The notes under the pieces were generated by a model. The model was not told the origin of the DNA and searched no databases. It saw only the letters and a program-made list of their open reading frames with translations. From contig CM075743.1 of the NCBI GenBank assembly GCA_037974335.1, forward strand, positions 7,870,449 to 7,934,448: DNA of 64,000 bases, written 5' to 3'. Within the stretch, counting starts at the first letter, position 1; the number at the start of each line of letters is the position of its first letter. Shown here one piece after another: positions 1 to 14,000 of the stretch. The DNA comes from Prionace glauca (taxonomy: Eukaryota > Chordata > Chondrichthyes > Carcharhiniformes > Carcharhinidae). A program made the position numbers and the translations under genes.

Positions 1-39
1 GGAGGGTTGGAGGCAGGGGCTGGAAAATTTCTGGGTGGG

Positions 40-395
40 GTGGGGAAATTCATTGAGTGCTGGAGGCGCAGTTTCCAGTCCCAGGGATATGCCTTGGTTG
101 TGTTTGTGGAATGGAGTGGGGTGGTGGTCTTTACTAAGTGTTGGAGGGTGTGGGTGCTGCTGTTTCCAGGCACAGGGATGTTCCATTGTCACCTTGGTGG
201 GTTGGAGGGGGCAAATTTACTCAGTGCTGGAGGTGCTGTCTCCAGTCCCTGGGATGTTCCATTGTTGTCGCCGTTGACTTAACTAAGTGCTGGATGGCGT
301 GGGGGGAGGGGTGGGCTGCTGTTTCCAGGCACAGGGATGTTCCATTGTCTTGGCTGTGGGGTGTGGTGAGGGACTGCACTCAGTGCTGGGGTTTG
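40..395. repeat. Degenerate G/T-rich minisatellite, about 4-5 units
   Basis: A block containing AGTGCTGG or a close variant recurs at about 55, 136, 222, 284 and 379. The spacings are roughly 60 to 95 bases (mean near 80). Between these lie TTTCCAGG and GGGATGTTCCATTGT blocks. Alternate units look more alike than neighbours, which suggests a higher-order unit near 160 bases. Short open frames here come from the repeat and I do not call them genes. Confidence 0.6.
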
Positions 396-1700
396 GGTTG
401 GGCAGAGCAGGAAGGGCACCGTGTGCTCCTTGAGAGCTGATCAATTCAGGCAGCTGGTGCTCCGAGCTGGGGCGCTCATGTTGACACAGACACGCACACT
501 GCCTGTACTCCACAGTGAATAGAAACCCATCTTGTGATAATCAGGAGTCTGTCCCTGCCCCATGTGCCTGAACTGCAGCACATGGCTGGAAGGGAATGCT
601 GCAGGAACTCACTGATAAATGTTTTGAATTGAAAGATCCCATAGATCCTGATTGACTTGCCACTTCTCTTGCAGGCACAGCAAATTGAGACTACTGTGTA
701 TTTTCTTTTACTTTACTGAGTTCCCACACAACTTAAATTATCAACAGTTGAGGAATATTTAAAAGTGAAAAGGAAACAACATTAATTTGTAACTTATCAC
801 TATTTCAGTTCCAAATAAACAACATTCCTCTGACAGACTTAATGGCCACTTTAAATATGGTTAGCAACTATAAATCTACTTGCTAAAATGACTTCCGTTA
901 GACCATAGAGACCAGCCTGGCACCCTGGCACTGCACACTGGACACTTTGGCACTGGCCAATGGGCACAGGGCAGTTACAGGGGTGTGCAACCTGAGGGGG
1001 CCTGGCATATTATGGGGGTTGGGCCAGACCAATCAATGGTGAGGGGGGAGGGAACTGCTACTCATTCTGCTTCGTGATCATTGGGGTAGGGAAGGGCAGG
1101 GCAATCAGGGAGGGGGAGAGAGGAGGAGTTTACTGCCACTCTGCCTTGCGATCAGTGGAGGGAGGGAGAGGGATTCAGACAAGGCAGGGAGGGAGATCAC
1201 ATGGTTGATTGATTCCTGCAGGCTGGGGTGTTCTCTGGCTGAGAACAGTAGACAAACAGACCTCTCTACTCTTGGAGCAGAGGGACCTGCACATGCACAG
1301 TGGTGCCCCCTGCTGCTCTCAGCCAATCTTCTGGTTATTAAAGCCTCGGTCCCACGACCTACAGGCCAGTCACAATTTTTGCTGGTATTATCACTGTGTG
1401 CAGTGTACAAGATCGCAGATTTGGACTCTCCCACAAAATGGATCAGAAACTCGAATTTTCACATAGGCCCTGGATTTAAAATATTTTTTGTAAGTTTGCC
1501 CCCATAGTTTCAAAGTAACACATAACAAGTTTATTCCAGGAGACCTTGCCTGCATGGAGTACAAACTGAAATTAAAACACCAGCCTTTGCAACACCCTGA
1601 TGACATCACCATCAAGTCATGTGACCAGCTCTTAATGCAATTATGTAACCAATCAAATATATATGTATAGGCGAAAAAAAAAAATCAACCATATTGTTTG
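396..1700. other. Non-coding stretch left of the last visible C2 exon
   Basis: No exon is recognised. From 900 to 1200 the sequence is G-rich, with GGGGGTTGGG-type and GAGGGAGGG runs. From about 1430 to 1700 it is a near copy of 4670-4910, so it belongs to the tandem V+C2 duplication unit. In gene direction (minus) this is the intron after the C2 exon at 1718-2041. The next exon of gene 2 must lie beyond the left edge. Confidence 0.5.
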
Positions 1701-1717
1701 GATAAAATAACACTTAC

Positions 1718-2041
1718 CTTGGTGTCCATCTTGTATCTCATAACTGCAAGTCTCCCCTGATCTGTTGATCACTGACACTGTAACCATTTCACTGGGTTTG
1801 TCTCCCTGGTTATTTGAGGCTGTGCAGTAATATTGATGATGTTGCTGTGTGAAGGATTGACAATGTAGATCCAGTTTATTGGTGTCAGAGATCTTTGAAT
1901 CTTCAGACGGGGTCTTTTCATACCATGTGTACTGAATGGGAAGTGATCCCTGGACAGACTCACAGGAGATGGACACTGAGCCCCCAGGAAATGAGACATA
2001 AAGTGGTGTCAAAAATTGAAGCACAGGAACAGAGACCGGTT
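1718..2041 (-). CDS. Gene 2 exon: C2-like Ig domain, second copy
   Basis: 324 nt, phase 1-1, acceptor CTGCAG and donor GTAAGT. It encodes an Ig fold with CESVQGS (first core Cys), YTWYEK (core Trp region) and HHQYYCTASNN (second core Cys), ending in NRSGETCSY. It is a near copy of the exon at 4943-5266, about 3.2 kb away. The alternate-frame reading that is also open here is not a separate gene. The strand is set by the splice sites. Confidence 0.85.
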
Positions 2042-5000
2042 CTGCAGGAAGGAAACAATCATTCAGATACTGAGTGAACATCCAGACATCAAACACCATC
2101 TTGTTTTCTCCTTCAGTGTCTCAGCCAGGGGTCGCCATGTTGGATTCTGACATCTCCATGGCGGTGGGTGTTTAATCAGGGTTTGTGATCAGGACACGGG
2201 AGAGAGTCTGGGCCCAGACACCACACGCTGCACTTTAGGAATGCCCATTGCTATCTCCAATGCTCCAGCCAATTAAAGGCCAGAGACTGATGTGACCATC
2301 CAATCAGGGAGAGTGGGTGGGGTCCTGGTGCTGAAGGGTCTCACCTGGCTGAGGTGGGAGTTGCTGATCTGAGAATGGAGACAGCGAGGGGCAAGCCCGG
2401 GTCAGTTTACTTTATCCTTGAAAATCCCACAGCTGCCTGACCCTGATCCTGACAGGGTAACGTCTCTGAAGAATGAGCTTCAATGCTATTTCATTGTTCT
2501 TGTCTTGAATGTGAATGAGTTGGTGAGAGCCTGAAATAATTCACGGCAGAAAATGAACCAAAATTGCCAGATTTGTGTTTGATGTTTTGGAGCATTTCAT
2601 GGGAGTGTTGATTTGATTGGTTCCCGCTCTCTGAGGTTGAGCTGGAACACTCCCACCCTGACACTGGAAGATGGGGAGGGAATGTGTGGGATGAATGGAA
2701 TATCTCGCCCTGTATCATTCTGGCATAACAAATGAAACTAAATCAACAAGTTGAGAGATAACTCCCTGCTGCCATCAGACGTTTGAATGGACCTACCTCA
2801 TATGCGGTTGATCTTTCTCTACACCCTTGCTATGACTGTAACACTACATTCTGCACTGTCTCCTTTCCTTCTCTATGAACGGTATGCTTTGTCTGTGTCG
2901 TGCGCAAGAAACAATACTTTTCATTATATAGTAATACATGCGGCAGTAATAAATCAAATTGAAACTAATTAACCTCTTAAAGAGATATTGAGTCAAATAA
3001 AATCTCAAAGGGGACATAAAACATCAAAATGACATGGGGTTAACGAGGTCAATAAAACACTTTCCCCCCTGTGGTGTCCCCTGAGCATGGAAGGCCTCTG
3101 TCTCGTCATAGGGACATAAGGGAATCTCCAATTACTGCCCACCACTTTGTCCAGTTAAAGACAATGAATAATCAATTAAAGGATTCCCTTCTCACATTAA
3201 ATAAAGTGCAATGAAAGAGCCTCCATGTGAATCAGGTCATTATGGAGCCTCCAGACAGGTGACTGGCCCAGAGTGTCCACAGCTGTGTGCCGTTAACAAG
3301 GGGGAGCTGAATTCAAACTCTAACGATGGACTCATTGTCAGTCACAGGAGGAAACTGGCACCGTGAGGGGCAGCTCCTCACTTCACCGAGGGAGAGCTGA
3401 GACAACAGCTGGATGCTATGGAGGAAAGGAGGACCATATTCTTCTCCCAAGGTGGTCAGTGGCCCAGGGCGGACACTGCAGCCTGGGAGGTGGCGGCAGT
3501 GGCAGTGGCAGTGAAGGAACACGGCCCAATGCAGAAAAGAAATGAATGACCTCCTTCTTGCAGCACGGGTGAGTGTCCATCCTCTCCTGCCATCAGTGCC
3601 CTCTGTCTCACCTGAAATGTCCATGTTGATGCACTCCCTAAAACTCCATGGTCTTCCAGCATCTGAACCCCAAACACCTACCTCCAAAATCTCTGGCCCC
3701 AATCCCCAATTCCAACTCCTGCCTTCTGAGGCATGGTCCCGACACACACCACCCAATTGTCCGAACTCCTGCGACACCCTGCACCCTTCCGGTCATCAGC
3801 CTTTCAATCCCCACTTTAGTCCCCACAAGAGAATTCGGCCCATAATGGCCTAGAGCAGGAGAAGTCTGGAAATGGGCTTCCTGAGCTGCATCTCCTGACT
3901 ACCTTTGAGGACTGTGGACTGGAGATTTCACAGGAGGCCATGGTGGACAACCAGGTCAGGGCTTACCACGGAAGTGAGGATCCACAAAACTTTCTTTCAT
4001 AGGACCTTCCTCAAGTAATAAAGGTCATCACTGAGAATAACGTACCGTTAGATATTTGTAGTTGTACGTTATACATTGAATTGAGACCAAATTCTTCAAT
4101 TCCACAGCTGTACCATCCTGCATCTCCTGAGTGAAGATCCTTCATAGTGACAACAAATACTTCTTGTGTCTTGTTATCTGTGATTGATATTCTGCCATTT
4201 TGCCAATTTGTCGCTGCTACAACATCACACTGGTGAGTCCAGCCGCGACACCAATATTTCACCTTTGACCGGTACTCTGCCCCGTAGTGACAATCGATTG
4301 TGATCGCTCTTCCCACAATTCCTCTTATTTCCCTTTCTGCCCACAATGCACCTGAGGAGACAACATTTCAGGAATTGAACTGAGAATAATTGCTTCATTC
4401 AAACACATACATTCTAATGAGTTAAATTCCACCTGAAAGTAATCCTGAATGTGGAAATTTATCACATGAGATGGGAGTGATCTGACCAAAAATTTCTAAG
4501 TTGTGAAAACAGGAGAAATTCATACACTTTTTTTGGCGCCTGAAATATTAAGAGAGGGGGACGAGGTGGGGGAGGAGGGGGTAGGGTGTGGTGGTGTGGG
4601 GGCGGGTGGGTGCAGGGATCCTTCCATCCCTGGACCCTGATCCGTTGCTTGGAATTTCCAAAGAAATGGATCAAAAACTCCTCCATTTTCACATAGGCTC
4701 CGGATTTAAAATATTTTTCATAAGTTTGCCCCCATAGTTTCAAAGTAAAACACAAGTTTATTCCAGGAGACCTTGCCTGCATAGAGTACAAACTGAAATT
4801 AAAACACCAGCCTTTGCAACACCCTGATGACATCACCATCAAGTCATGTGACCAGCTCTTAATGCAATTATGTAACCAATCAAATATATATGTATAGGCG
4901 AAAAAAAAATCAACCATATTGTTTGGATAAAATAACACTTACCTTGGTGTCCATCTTGTATCTCATAACTGCAAGTCTCCCCTGATCTGTGGATCACTGA

Positions 5001-8000
5001 CACTGTAACCATTTCACTGGATTTGTCTCCCTGGTTATTTGAGGCTGTGCAGTAATATTGATGATGTTGCTGTGTGAAGGATTGACAATGTAGATCCAGT
5101 TTATTGGTGTCAGAGATCTTTGAATCTTCAGACGGGGTCTTTTCATACCATGTGTATCGAATGAGAAGTGATCCCTGGGCAGACTCACAGGAGATGGACA
5201 CTGAGCCCCCAGGAAGTGAGACATAAAGTGGTGTCAAAAATTGAAGCACAGGAACAGAGACGGGTTCTGCAGGAAGGAAACAATCATTCAGATACTGAGT
5301 GAACATCCAGACATCAAACACCATTTTGTTTTCTCCTTCAGTGTCTCAGCCAGGGGTCGCCATGTTGTATTCTGACATCTCCATGGAGGTGGGTGTTTAA
5401 TCAGGGTTTGGGAATGGGACGTGGGAGAGAGCCTGGGCCCAGACACCACACGTTGCACTTTAGGAATGTCCATTGCTATCTCCAATGCTCCAGCCAATTA
5501 AAGGCCAGAGACTGATGTGACCATCCAATCAGGGAGAGTGGGTGGGGTCCTGGTGATGGAGGGTCTCACCTGGCTGAGGTGGGAGTTGCTGATGTGAGAA
5601 TGGAGACAGTGAGGGGCAAGCCCAGGTCAGTTTACTTTATCCTTGAATATCCCCCAGCTGCCTGACCCTGATCCTGACAGGGCAACGTCTCTGAAGAATG
5701 AGCTTCAATGCTATTTCATTGTTCTTGTCTTGAATGTGAATGAGTTGGTGAGAGCCTGAAATAATTCACGGCAGAAAATGAACCAAAATTGCCAGATTTG
5801 TGTTTGATGTTTTTGGAGCATTTCATGGGAGTGTAGATTTGAATTGTTCCAGTTCTCTGAGGTTGAGCTGGAACACTTCCACCCAGTCACTGGAAGATGG
5901 GGAGGGAATGTGTGGGATGAATGGAATATCTCGCCCTGTATCTCAGTGTTGTACTTTGGGGCAACAAACAAAACTAAATCAACAGGTTGAGAGATAACTC
6001 CCTGCTGCCATCAGACGTTTGAATGGACCTACCTCATATGCGGTTGATCTTTCTCTACACCCAAACTATGACTGTAACACTACATTCTGCAATCTCTCCT
6101 TTCCTTCTCTATGAACGGTATGCTTTGCCTGTGTAGTGCGCAAGAAACAATTCTTTTCAATGTGTGCTAATAAACGTGACAATACTAAATCAAATCAAAA
6201 TTAATTAACCTCTTAAAGAGATATTGAATCAAATAAAATCTCAAAGGAGATATAAAACATCAAAAGGACATGTGATTAATGTGGTCAATAAAACACTCCC
6301 ACCCCTGTGGTGTCCACTGGGCAAGGAAGGCCTCTGTCTCGTTATAGGGACATACGGGAATCTCCAATTACTGCCCACCACTTTGTCCAGTTAAAGGCAA
6401 TAAATAAACAATTAAAGATCATTATTGGAGCCTCCAGACACGTGAGTCACCCAGAGTGGCTACAGCTGCGTGCTGTTAACAAGGGGGAGCGAATTCAAGC
6501 TCCAACGATGGACTCGCAGTCAGTCACGGGAGGAAATTTGCACCATGAGGGGCAGCTCCACACTTCACCAAAAGGGAGAGCTGAGACAACAGCTGGATGC
6601 TGTGGAGGAGAGAAGGATGAGATTCTTCCCTGAAGGTGGTCTGCAGCCCGGGGGTTGGGCAGGCAATGCAGCCTGGGAGGCAGCGGCAGCGGCTGTGAAG
6701 GAACACGGCCCAGTGCAGAAAGGAAATGAGTGACCTCTTTCTGACTGCACGGGTGAGCGTCCATCCTGCCCTGCCATCAGTGCCCTCTGTCTCACCTGGC
6801 ATGTCCATGTTGATGCATTCCATCCCATGGCCTTCCATCACCAAACCCCTAACACCAAAATCTCTGGCACCGCCACTCCCCCATTCTGAGGCACGGTCCT
6901 GACATGCGCCACCCGATTGCCCAAACTCCCGCGACAACCTGCTCCCCTCTGGCCATCAGCCTTTCAATCCCCACTTCAGTCCCTGCAGGGGATGTTGGCT
7001 CATAATGGCCTCGAGCAGGAGAAGACCGGAGATGGGCTTCCTGAGCTGCATCTCCTGACTTCCTTTGAGGAGCGTAGACTAGAGATTTCGCGGGAGGCCG
7101 TGGTGGACAACCAGGTCGGGGTTCACCACAGAAATGAGGATCCACAAAACCTTCATTCATAGGACCTTCCTCAAGTAATAAAGATCATCACTGAGAATAA
7201 CGTACCGTTAGATATTTGCAGTTTTACTTTACACATTTGTTTGCGACCAAATGTTTGAATACCACAGCTGTACCGTCCTGCATCTCCTGAGTGAAGATCC
7301 TTCATAGTGACAACAAGTACTCCTTGTCTCCTGTTATCTGTGATTGATATTCTGCCATTTCGCCGATTTGTCGTTGCTACAAAATCACACCAGCGATTCC
7401 AGCCACGACACCAATATTTCACATTTGACCGGTACCACATATCGTAGTGACAATCGATTGTGATCGCTCTTCCCACAATTCCTGTTATTTCCCTTCTTGA
7501 CCACAATGCACCTGGAACTGAGGAGACAACATTTCAGGAATTGAACAGGGAACAATTGCTTCATTCAAACACATATATTCTAATGAGTTAAATTCCACCT
7601 AGCTTGTGAGGAAAATAAACATTAATATAGACATTTATCACAGTCTCAGGGTGTCAAAAGCATTTCTCTCATGGAATTATTTATTTAAATATTTGGTGTA
7701 TTTTCCTGACCACTGACAGGGCCTGGGTGAACAGGGAGGGGGTGGTGGGGGTCTGGAAATTGGGGTTCTGCCTCACACTGTGGGCCTTCACTCCAGAATG
7801 TGATTGTCGGACATCATCAAGAGGTTTCAGACCAAGAAACAAACCTAACTGACAGGTCCAACTTGCAGTTAGTTGAGGAGATGCAGTATAATGTTAGCAA
7901 ATGTGAGGTTATCCACTTTGGCAGAAATAATAGTAGGAGGGATTATTATTTAAAAGGCGAAAAGCTGCAGCATGCTACGGTGCAGAGGGACCTGGGTGTC

Positions 8001-11000
8001 CTTGTGCACAAAATGCAAAAACCCAGTCTGCAGGTTCAGCAGGTGGTCAGGAAGGCGAATGGAATGTTGGCTTTTATAGCGAGGGGGATTGAATGTAAAA
8101 GTAGGGAGGTCTTGCTGCAACTGTACAGGGCACTGGTGAGGCTGCAGCTGGAGTACTGTGTGCAGTTTTGGTCACCGCGCTTGCGGAAGGATATATTGGC
8201 CTTGGAGGGAGTGCAGAGGAGGTTCACTAAGCTGATACCGGAAATGAGGGGGTTGGACAATGAAGAGAGACTAAATAGACTGGGTCTGTACTTGTTGAAG
8301 TTTAGAAGGCTGAGGGGGGATCTTATAGATACGTATAAGACAATGAAGGGGATGGATAGGGTAGAGGTTGAGAGATTCTTCCAGCTTAGAAAGGATAGCA
8401 GGACTAGAGGGCACAGCCTCAAAATAAGCGGGGGTGGGGGGGGGCAGTTTAGATTGGAGTTGAGGAGGAACTTCTTCACTCAAAGGGTGGTGAATCTCTG
8501 GAATTCTCTGCCCATTGAAGTGGTGGAGGCTAAGAACATAAGAACATAAGAAATAGGAGCAGGAGTAGGCCATCTGGCCCTTCGAGCCTGCCCCGCCATT
8601 CAATAAGATCATGGCTGATCTGTCGTGACTCAGCTCCACCTTCCCGCCCTCTCCCCATAACCCTTAATCCCTTCTCTTAGCAAAAACCCATCAACCCGTT
8701 TCTTAAAAATATTTAGCGAGGCAGCCTCCACCACTTCAACGGGCAGAGAATTCCAGAGATTCACCACCCTTTGAGTGAAGAAGTTCCTCCTCAACTCTGT
8801 TCTAAACCGCCCCCCCTTTATCTTGAGGCTGTGCCCCCTAGTCCTACTGTCTTTATTGAGCGGGAACAGTCTCTCCACCTCAATCCTATCCATCCCATTC
8901 ATCATCTTATACGTCTCAATGAGATCTCCCCTCATTCTTCTAAACTCTAACGAGTACAAGCCTAGTTTATTCAGCCTCTCCTCATAGCTCAATCCCCTCA
9001 ACTCCGGTATCAGCCGAGTAAACCTCCTCTGCACTCCCTCCAGGGCCAAAACATCCTTGCGCAGGTGCGGCGCCCAAAACTGCACACAGTACTCCAGCTG
9101 CGGCCTCACCAATGCCCTATACAGCTGCAGCAAGACCTCTCTACTTTTATATTCAATCCCCTTCGCTATGAAGGCCAGCATCCCATTCGCCTTCCTGACC
9201 ACCTACTGCACCTGCAAGCTGGGTTTTTGCGACTCATGCACAAGGACCCCGAGGTCCCTCTGCACCGTCGCCTGCTGCAGTTTTTCGCCCCGTAAGTAAT
9301 AGTCCTTCCTACCATTCCTCCTACCAAAGTGGACCACCTCACACTTGCCAACATTAAATTCCATTTGCCATTTCCTGGCCCATTCGCTACCTCGCTAAAT
9401 GTATTTAAGGCACGGGTAGATAAGTTTCTGATAGACAAGGGAATTAAGGGTTATGGGGAGAAAGCGGGAAAGTGGAACTGATCCACTTCAGATCAGCCAT
9501 GATCTTATTGAATGGCGGAGCAGGCTCGAAGGGCTAGATGGACTACTCCTGCTCCTATTTCTTATGTTCTTATGTGAGCAGCCCGGAGGAGATGACAAGA
9601 GCAAAAAAGTCCTTGATCTGACCTGAGAGGTGGTGTAGGCAGTAGGGATGGGATGTGACACATACATTAAATCCTGGCAGGAGGGGTTTTCAGGTCATGG
9701 GTGAGTTTGGAATTTCAGGAGGTGAAGATTCCCGACTTTGGTGATGGTGCACAGATTGGTGGCCTTGGAGGATGGCCAGAGGCCTGAGGTATCGATTTAG
9801 ATGACTGCTGAGGAGGAGGTTCTGATGACTGAGGGAAATTGTTTGTTTAATATTTATTGATTCGTATCACAAGTAGGCTTACATTAATACGGCAATGAAG
9901 TTACTGTGAAAATCACCCAGTTGCCGCACTCCGACATGTGTTCGGGTGCACTGAGGGAGAATTTAGCATGGACAATGCACCTAACCAGCAAGTCTTTCAA
10001 AATGTGGGAAAAAACCAGAGCATCTAGAAGAGACCCAATTGCCTGAACTTCCATGACACCCTGCGCCCTTCTGGCCATCAGCCTTTCAATCTCCACCTTG
10101 GTCCCTGGAGGGGAAATCAGCTTATAATCACCTAGAGCAGGAGAAGACCGGAGTTGGGCTTCCTGAGCTGCATTTGCAGACTCGGGGAGAATGTGCAAAC
10201 TTCACACACACATGACCCAAGCTGGGAATCGAACCCAGATCCCTGGCACTGTGAGGAAACAGCGCCAACCAGTGTGCCACTGTGCTGCCCTTGGAGGCCT
10301 GGGTTGGACTGCGGCTGAACTGGGGGGAGATGGAAGCCCTTGGAAGGGTGGCAGTGTGGATAGTTTGAAAGCAGGTTCTGTTGGGAATGGTGCAGATTTC
10401 ATGGGGAGGTCGGGTGACAATTTGCAATGAATGGGGTGGTGAATGGTTTCGCAGCAAGTGGGAGTTGAGCAGGTAAGCATTATGACACTATCTGCCCTCC
10501 TGAGTGGGTGTAAACCTTCCCATGGTGGCATTGTGAAGAAGAGCAGGTGAATTCTCCAGTGTGTCTTCATCAATATTTTCCTGCTAAAAAAAGAGATTAT
10601 TGTGTTGCTGCTTGAGGGAAAAGATGTTTTATTTTCTACATTACAAGAACGGTGCTATGAAAATGTAATTCTTTCTTTCAAACAGCAGCAACAACTTAAT
10701 TCAGAGAGCCTTCTCCATTTCTATCAGCGAAACGTAAACAGTCGAGTGGATTTTCAACCTCTTGTCCTTGTTTTCTGCAGCCTGTTCTGAAGGAGGATTT
10801 GGAAAGAGGAGGTTCAGATAACCAAGAATATTGAAAGGCAGAGAGCTGAGAAGGTTCAGAAACTTGGAGACTAATCACTGAGCAGAACCTGGATGGGAAT
10901 AAACACAAAATCATTCCTGGTGGTCAGGATAAGAATAGTAAGAAAACAAAAGGAATAATTTTTCAGGCAAGATGTGAAAAGTTTCCAAATTCCTGACATA

Positions 11001-14000
11001 TTGGTCCGAGGTATGGAAATAGAGCAGCCTGAGGGATGGGTGGACTTGACCTGAAGAGATATTAGACCAATGGCCTTCGTGCCTGGTTGGCCAATGGCAA
11101 TATCAGCAGCAGGAATTGTTCAGAGCCACAATGAAGCATGCTGGGAAGTTTGGCCAAATTGACTTGAACTTGACCAAGAGAAGGTTAAAGCAAGTTGTGA
11201 CCTGTCCAGTGAGACGTGACCTGACACTTCCTGTGTTAACCAAATAAGGATGGCGGTTTGGACGTATGCAAGACAAACCAGAGCCACTGATAACTACTTT
11301 ATACCGTATATGGTGAGGCAATGTGACTTCTATGCAACTGTTCACCAGGATTAACCATTTCTAGTGCCCAAGAACTGATTTTCATTCTGTTTTAATAATG
11401 CTTGTAGTTGATGTTATTTTTGATGGTTTTTGATTGGTATCCGTCATTGTCCTACATATCTTCATTTGTTTCGACAAACTATTCGTGAAGTCGATGGTTT
11501 GGTTCATTTTCCATGTGTGGATTTCTGTGAATTATGGAAAGGTGTATTTACTCTCGAATTGTAGCTTATTAATAAGTCTTCAAGGATTTAATCCTATGAA
11601 TTTTTAGCCATCTCGGGTTTAGCTTTTAGGCTTGCTTTTCTAGGGAAAATCTTCTAGCCTCACCAGAGATGTTATCATCCCAGTGCGATTCCTCATAAAC
11701 ACAAGAAAGTGCTGCCTTCCTAATATCTCCATAAACTGGTAAACATTGTATATCAACCATTTCTGGAAATTAAAATAGTTCAAATAAGGAACTGGTTGTC
11801 GACTGGACATAATAGGAGATACAACTTTCGTCTGATTATGGAGTGTTTTTAGATGGAATTCTTGATAGAAATCATTCTTCTTGGATCGGTGATCATTGCG
11901 TAATCATGGGAGGTGGTGTTTTGAAATGAACACACTGAAGACCAGCTGGGAGATCTATGCTTTACTCCGCAGAGAATGAGATATTATGAAAATGGATGTT
12001 TACTGGTTGAATTTGATGTATTGATAATAGTCGGATGAGATTTGGAAGGAGATTCTTTTGTCAGATGGTAAAACAGCTCCTACTGTGACATGATTCAAAT
12101 CCAATCTGACTCAGATTAAAATTGTTTTATCTTGTTGGCTCCATCTTGTTTACATTTTGCAAACAAAATGTAAAACCTGCAAACCTCAAAATGGGAGGGC
12201 TGTCATAGAATCCTTGCAGTGCAGAAGGAGGCCATTTGGCACACTGAGTCTTCACTGGCCACAATTCCACCCAGGCCCTATCCCCATAAATATGCCCCTG
12301 CCTCGCTAAGTATTTTTAAGACGCGGGTTGATGGGTTTTTGATAAGAGAGGGGATTAAGGGTTATGGGGAGAGGGCGGGAAAGTGGAACTGAGCAGCGAC
12401 AGATCAGCCATGATCTTATTGAATGGCGGGGCAGGCTCGAAGGGCCAGATGGCCTACTCCTGCTCCTATTTCTTATGTTCTTATAACCCCATACATTTAC
12501 CCCAGCTAGTGCCCCTGATGCTAAGGGGCAATTTAGGATGGCCAACCCACCTAGCCTGAACATCTTTGGACTGTGAGAAGAAACCAAAGCACCCGGAGGA
12601 AAGCCATGCAGGCATGGAGAGAACATGCAAACTCCACACAGACAGTGACCCAAGCCGGGAATTGAACCCAGGTTCCTGGCGCTGTGGAGCAAAGTGCCAA
12701 GCATTGTGCCACCGTACCAGTAATTTTAAAGAGAGTAATTTGGGGTATTTTTTATGATGATGAACATAGGGATATTCACAGGGAATCGCTTAAAGAAGAT
12801 GATTATTACGTTTTTGATCACATAAAGAGAGAAACTAAACCTCCCACTCCTAAACCTAGTGTAGCTCCTACAACAATGCCTATACCTGTAGTAGACGCTT
12901 GTCCTAAAGTAACCTCAGGACCACAAAATGGGTTAGTTATGGAGAAAGCTGGTAAAATTCTATGCAATAATTTCCATCATGAATTAATAACTGGAGTGTT
13001 CGATATAACTGGGAATCAACAAACAGAACGGTGTCCTTCTCTAATTGGGGATCCGTTTTCATTTTGACTCTGAAGCTGTTAGAACAAGAGACAGGGATTA
13101 GTGAAAGGGAAGTAAATTTACAATCAAAGTCAGCAAAAAGGGAATTGTTCAATGACTTAGCAACAGCCTATGGTGTGAGCATTTCGACTGTTGAAACACT
13201 TGATCCAGTCAATTTGGATAATAAACTAAGAATTTTAACACAAAAGATCAAACAGATTTTAACTAACATAAATGTTAATGATCAATTGAACACTAAAGGG
13301 GAGTTAGTTGAAAATCGAGTTGATAACTATACGGTTCCAATATCAGAAGGACATTCTCAGACTATAAATCAATGCATTGAAAGAAAAATAATAGATGACG
13401 TTTGACAGCAGGACAGGACTCTGTGTAGGATTTAATGGTAACTGGATGATAAAACAACTTCTGTTGAAGTTTGAACAAGTTAACCAGGGAAAGGTTCCAT
13501 CTTGTATTAGCAATGTACAGTTAGAATATTTGATTCATGGAGAGAAACATCTGAATATATCGGGTTGTCAATTTTGACAGCTGAGTAGAGTTGGTTTGAG
13601 AACAATTGTAGAGGAAAAGCCTGAGGAATGATGTTGGGGCTTCCAAAAATTCCAATAGATGAAGTTGGTTTAAAATTTATCTGAAGTAAACTGTAAGAGT
13701 TCTTGAAAAGGACATGTGGATAGGGTATCATGATATCTTCTCATAAACAGTTGAGAAGAGGGGTAGATTAGTAGATACTAATCTGAATAAATGTCAACAA
13801 ACAGATGAAATAATTATGCGTCCTTACCAAATACATTCTAATGAAGAGGCTTTATGTGGTTTTAAAACAGATGTAAAGTTAGATTGTACAATTGAAGCTA
13901 AAAGTCTTGATACAAATATTACAAGGGTAGCTTATGAGAGAATATTGTGTTACTTCCTGACTGAAGGAATATTGATTTGGTACATCAATGTGTAATGTTA

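Noticed and set aside
1769-1999. Second open frame inside every C2 exon (also near 4994, 38055, 43151, 46097 and 52304)
   Set aside because: It is open only because the C2 exons are nearly identical in DNA. It crosses the splice acceptors and has no start or splice context. The Ig frame with conserved Cys and Trp is the real one.
8036-9299. Long frames around the CR1 copies as possible host proteins
   Set aside because: The encoded motifs are CR1 reverse transcriptase ends on one strand, and shadows on the other.
12684-13577. New host gene from the chain of frames at 12.7-13.6 kb
   Set aside because: The frames lie in different registers next to an env-like anchor, a purine tract and an LTR-like repeat. 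A retroviral fossil explains them better.
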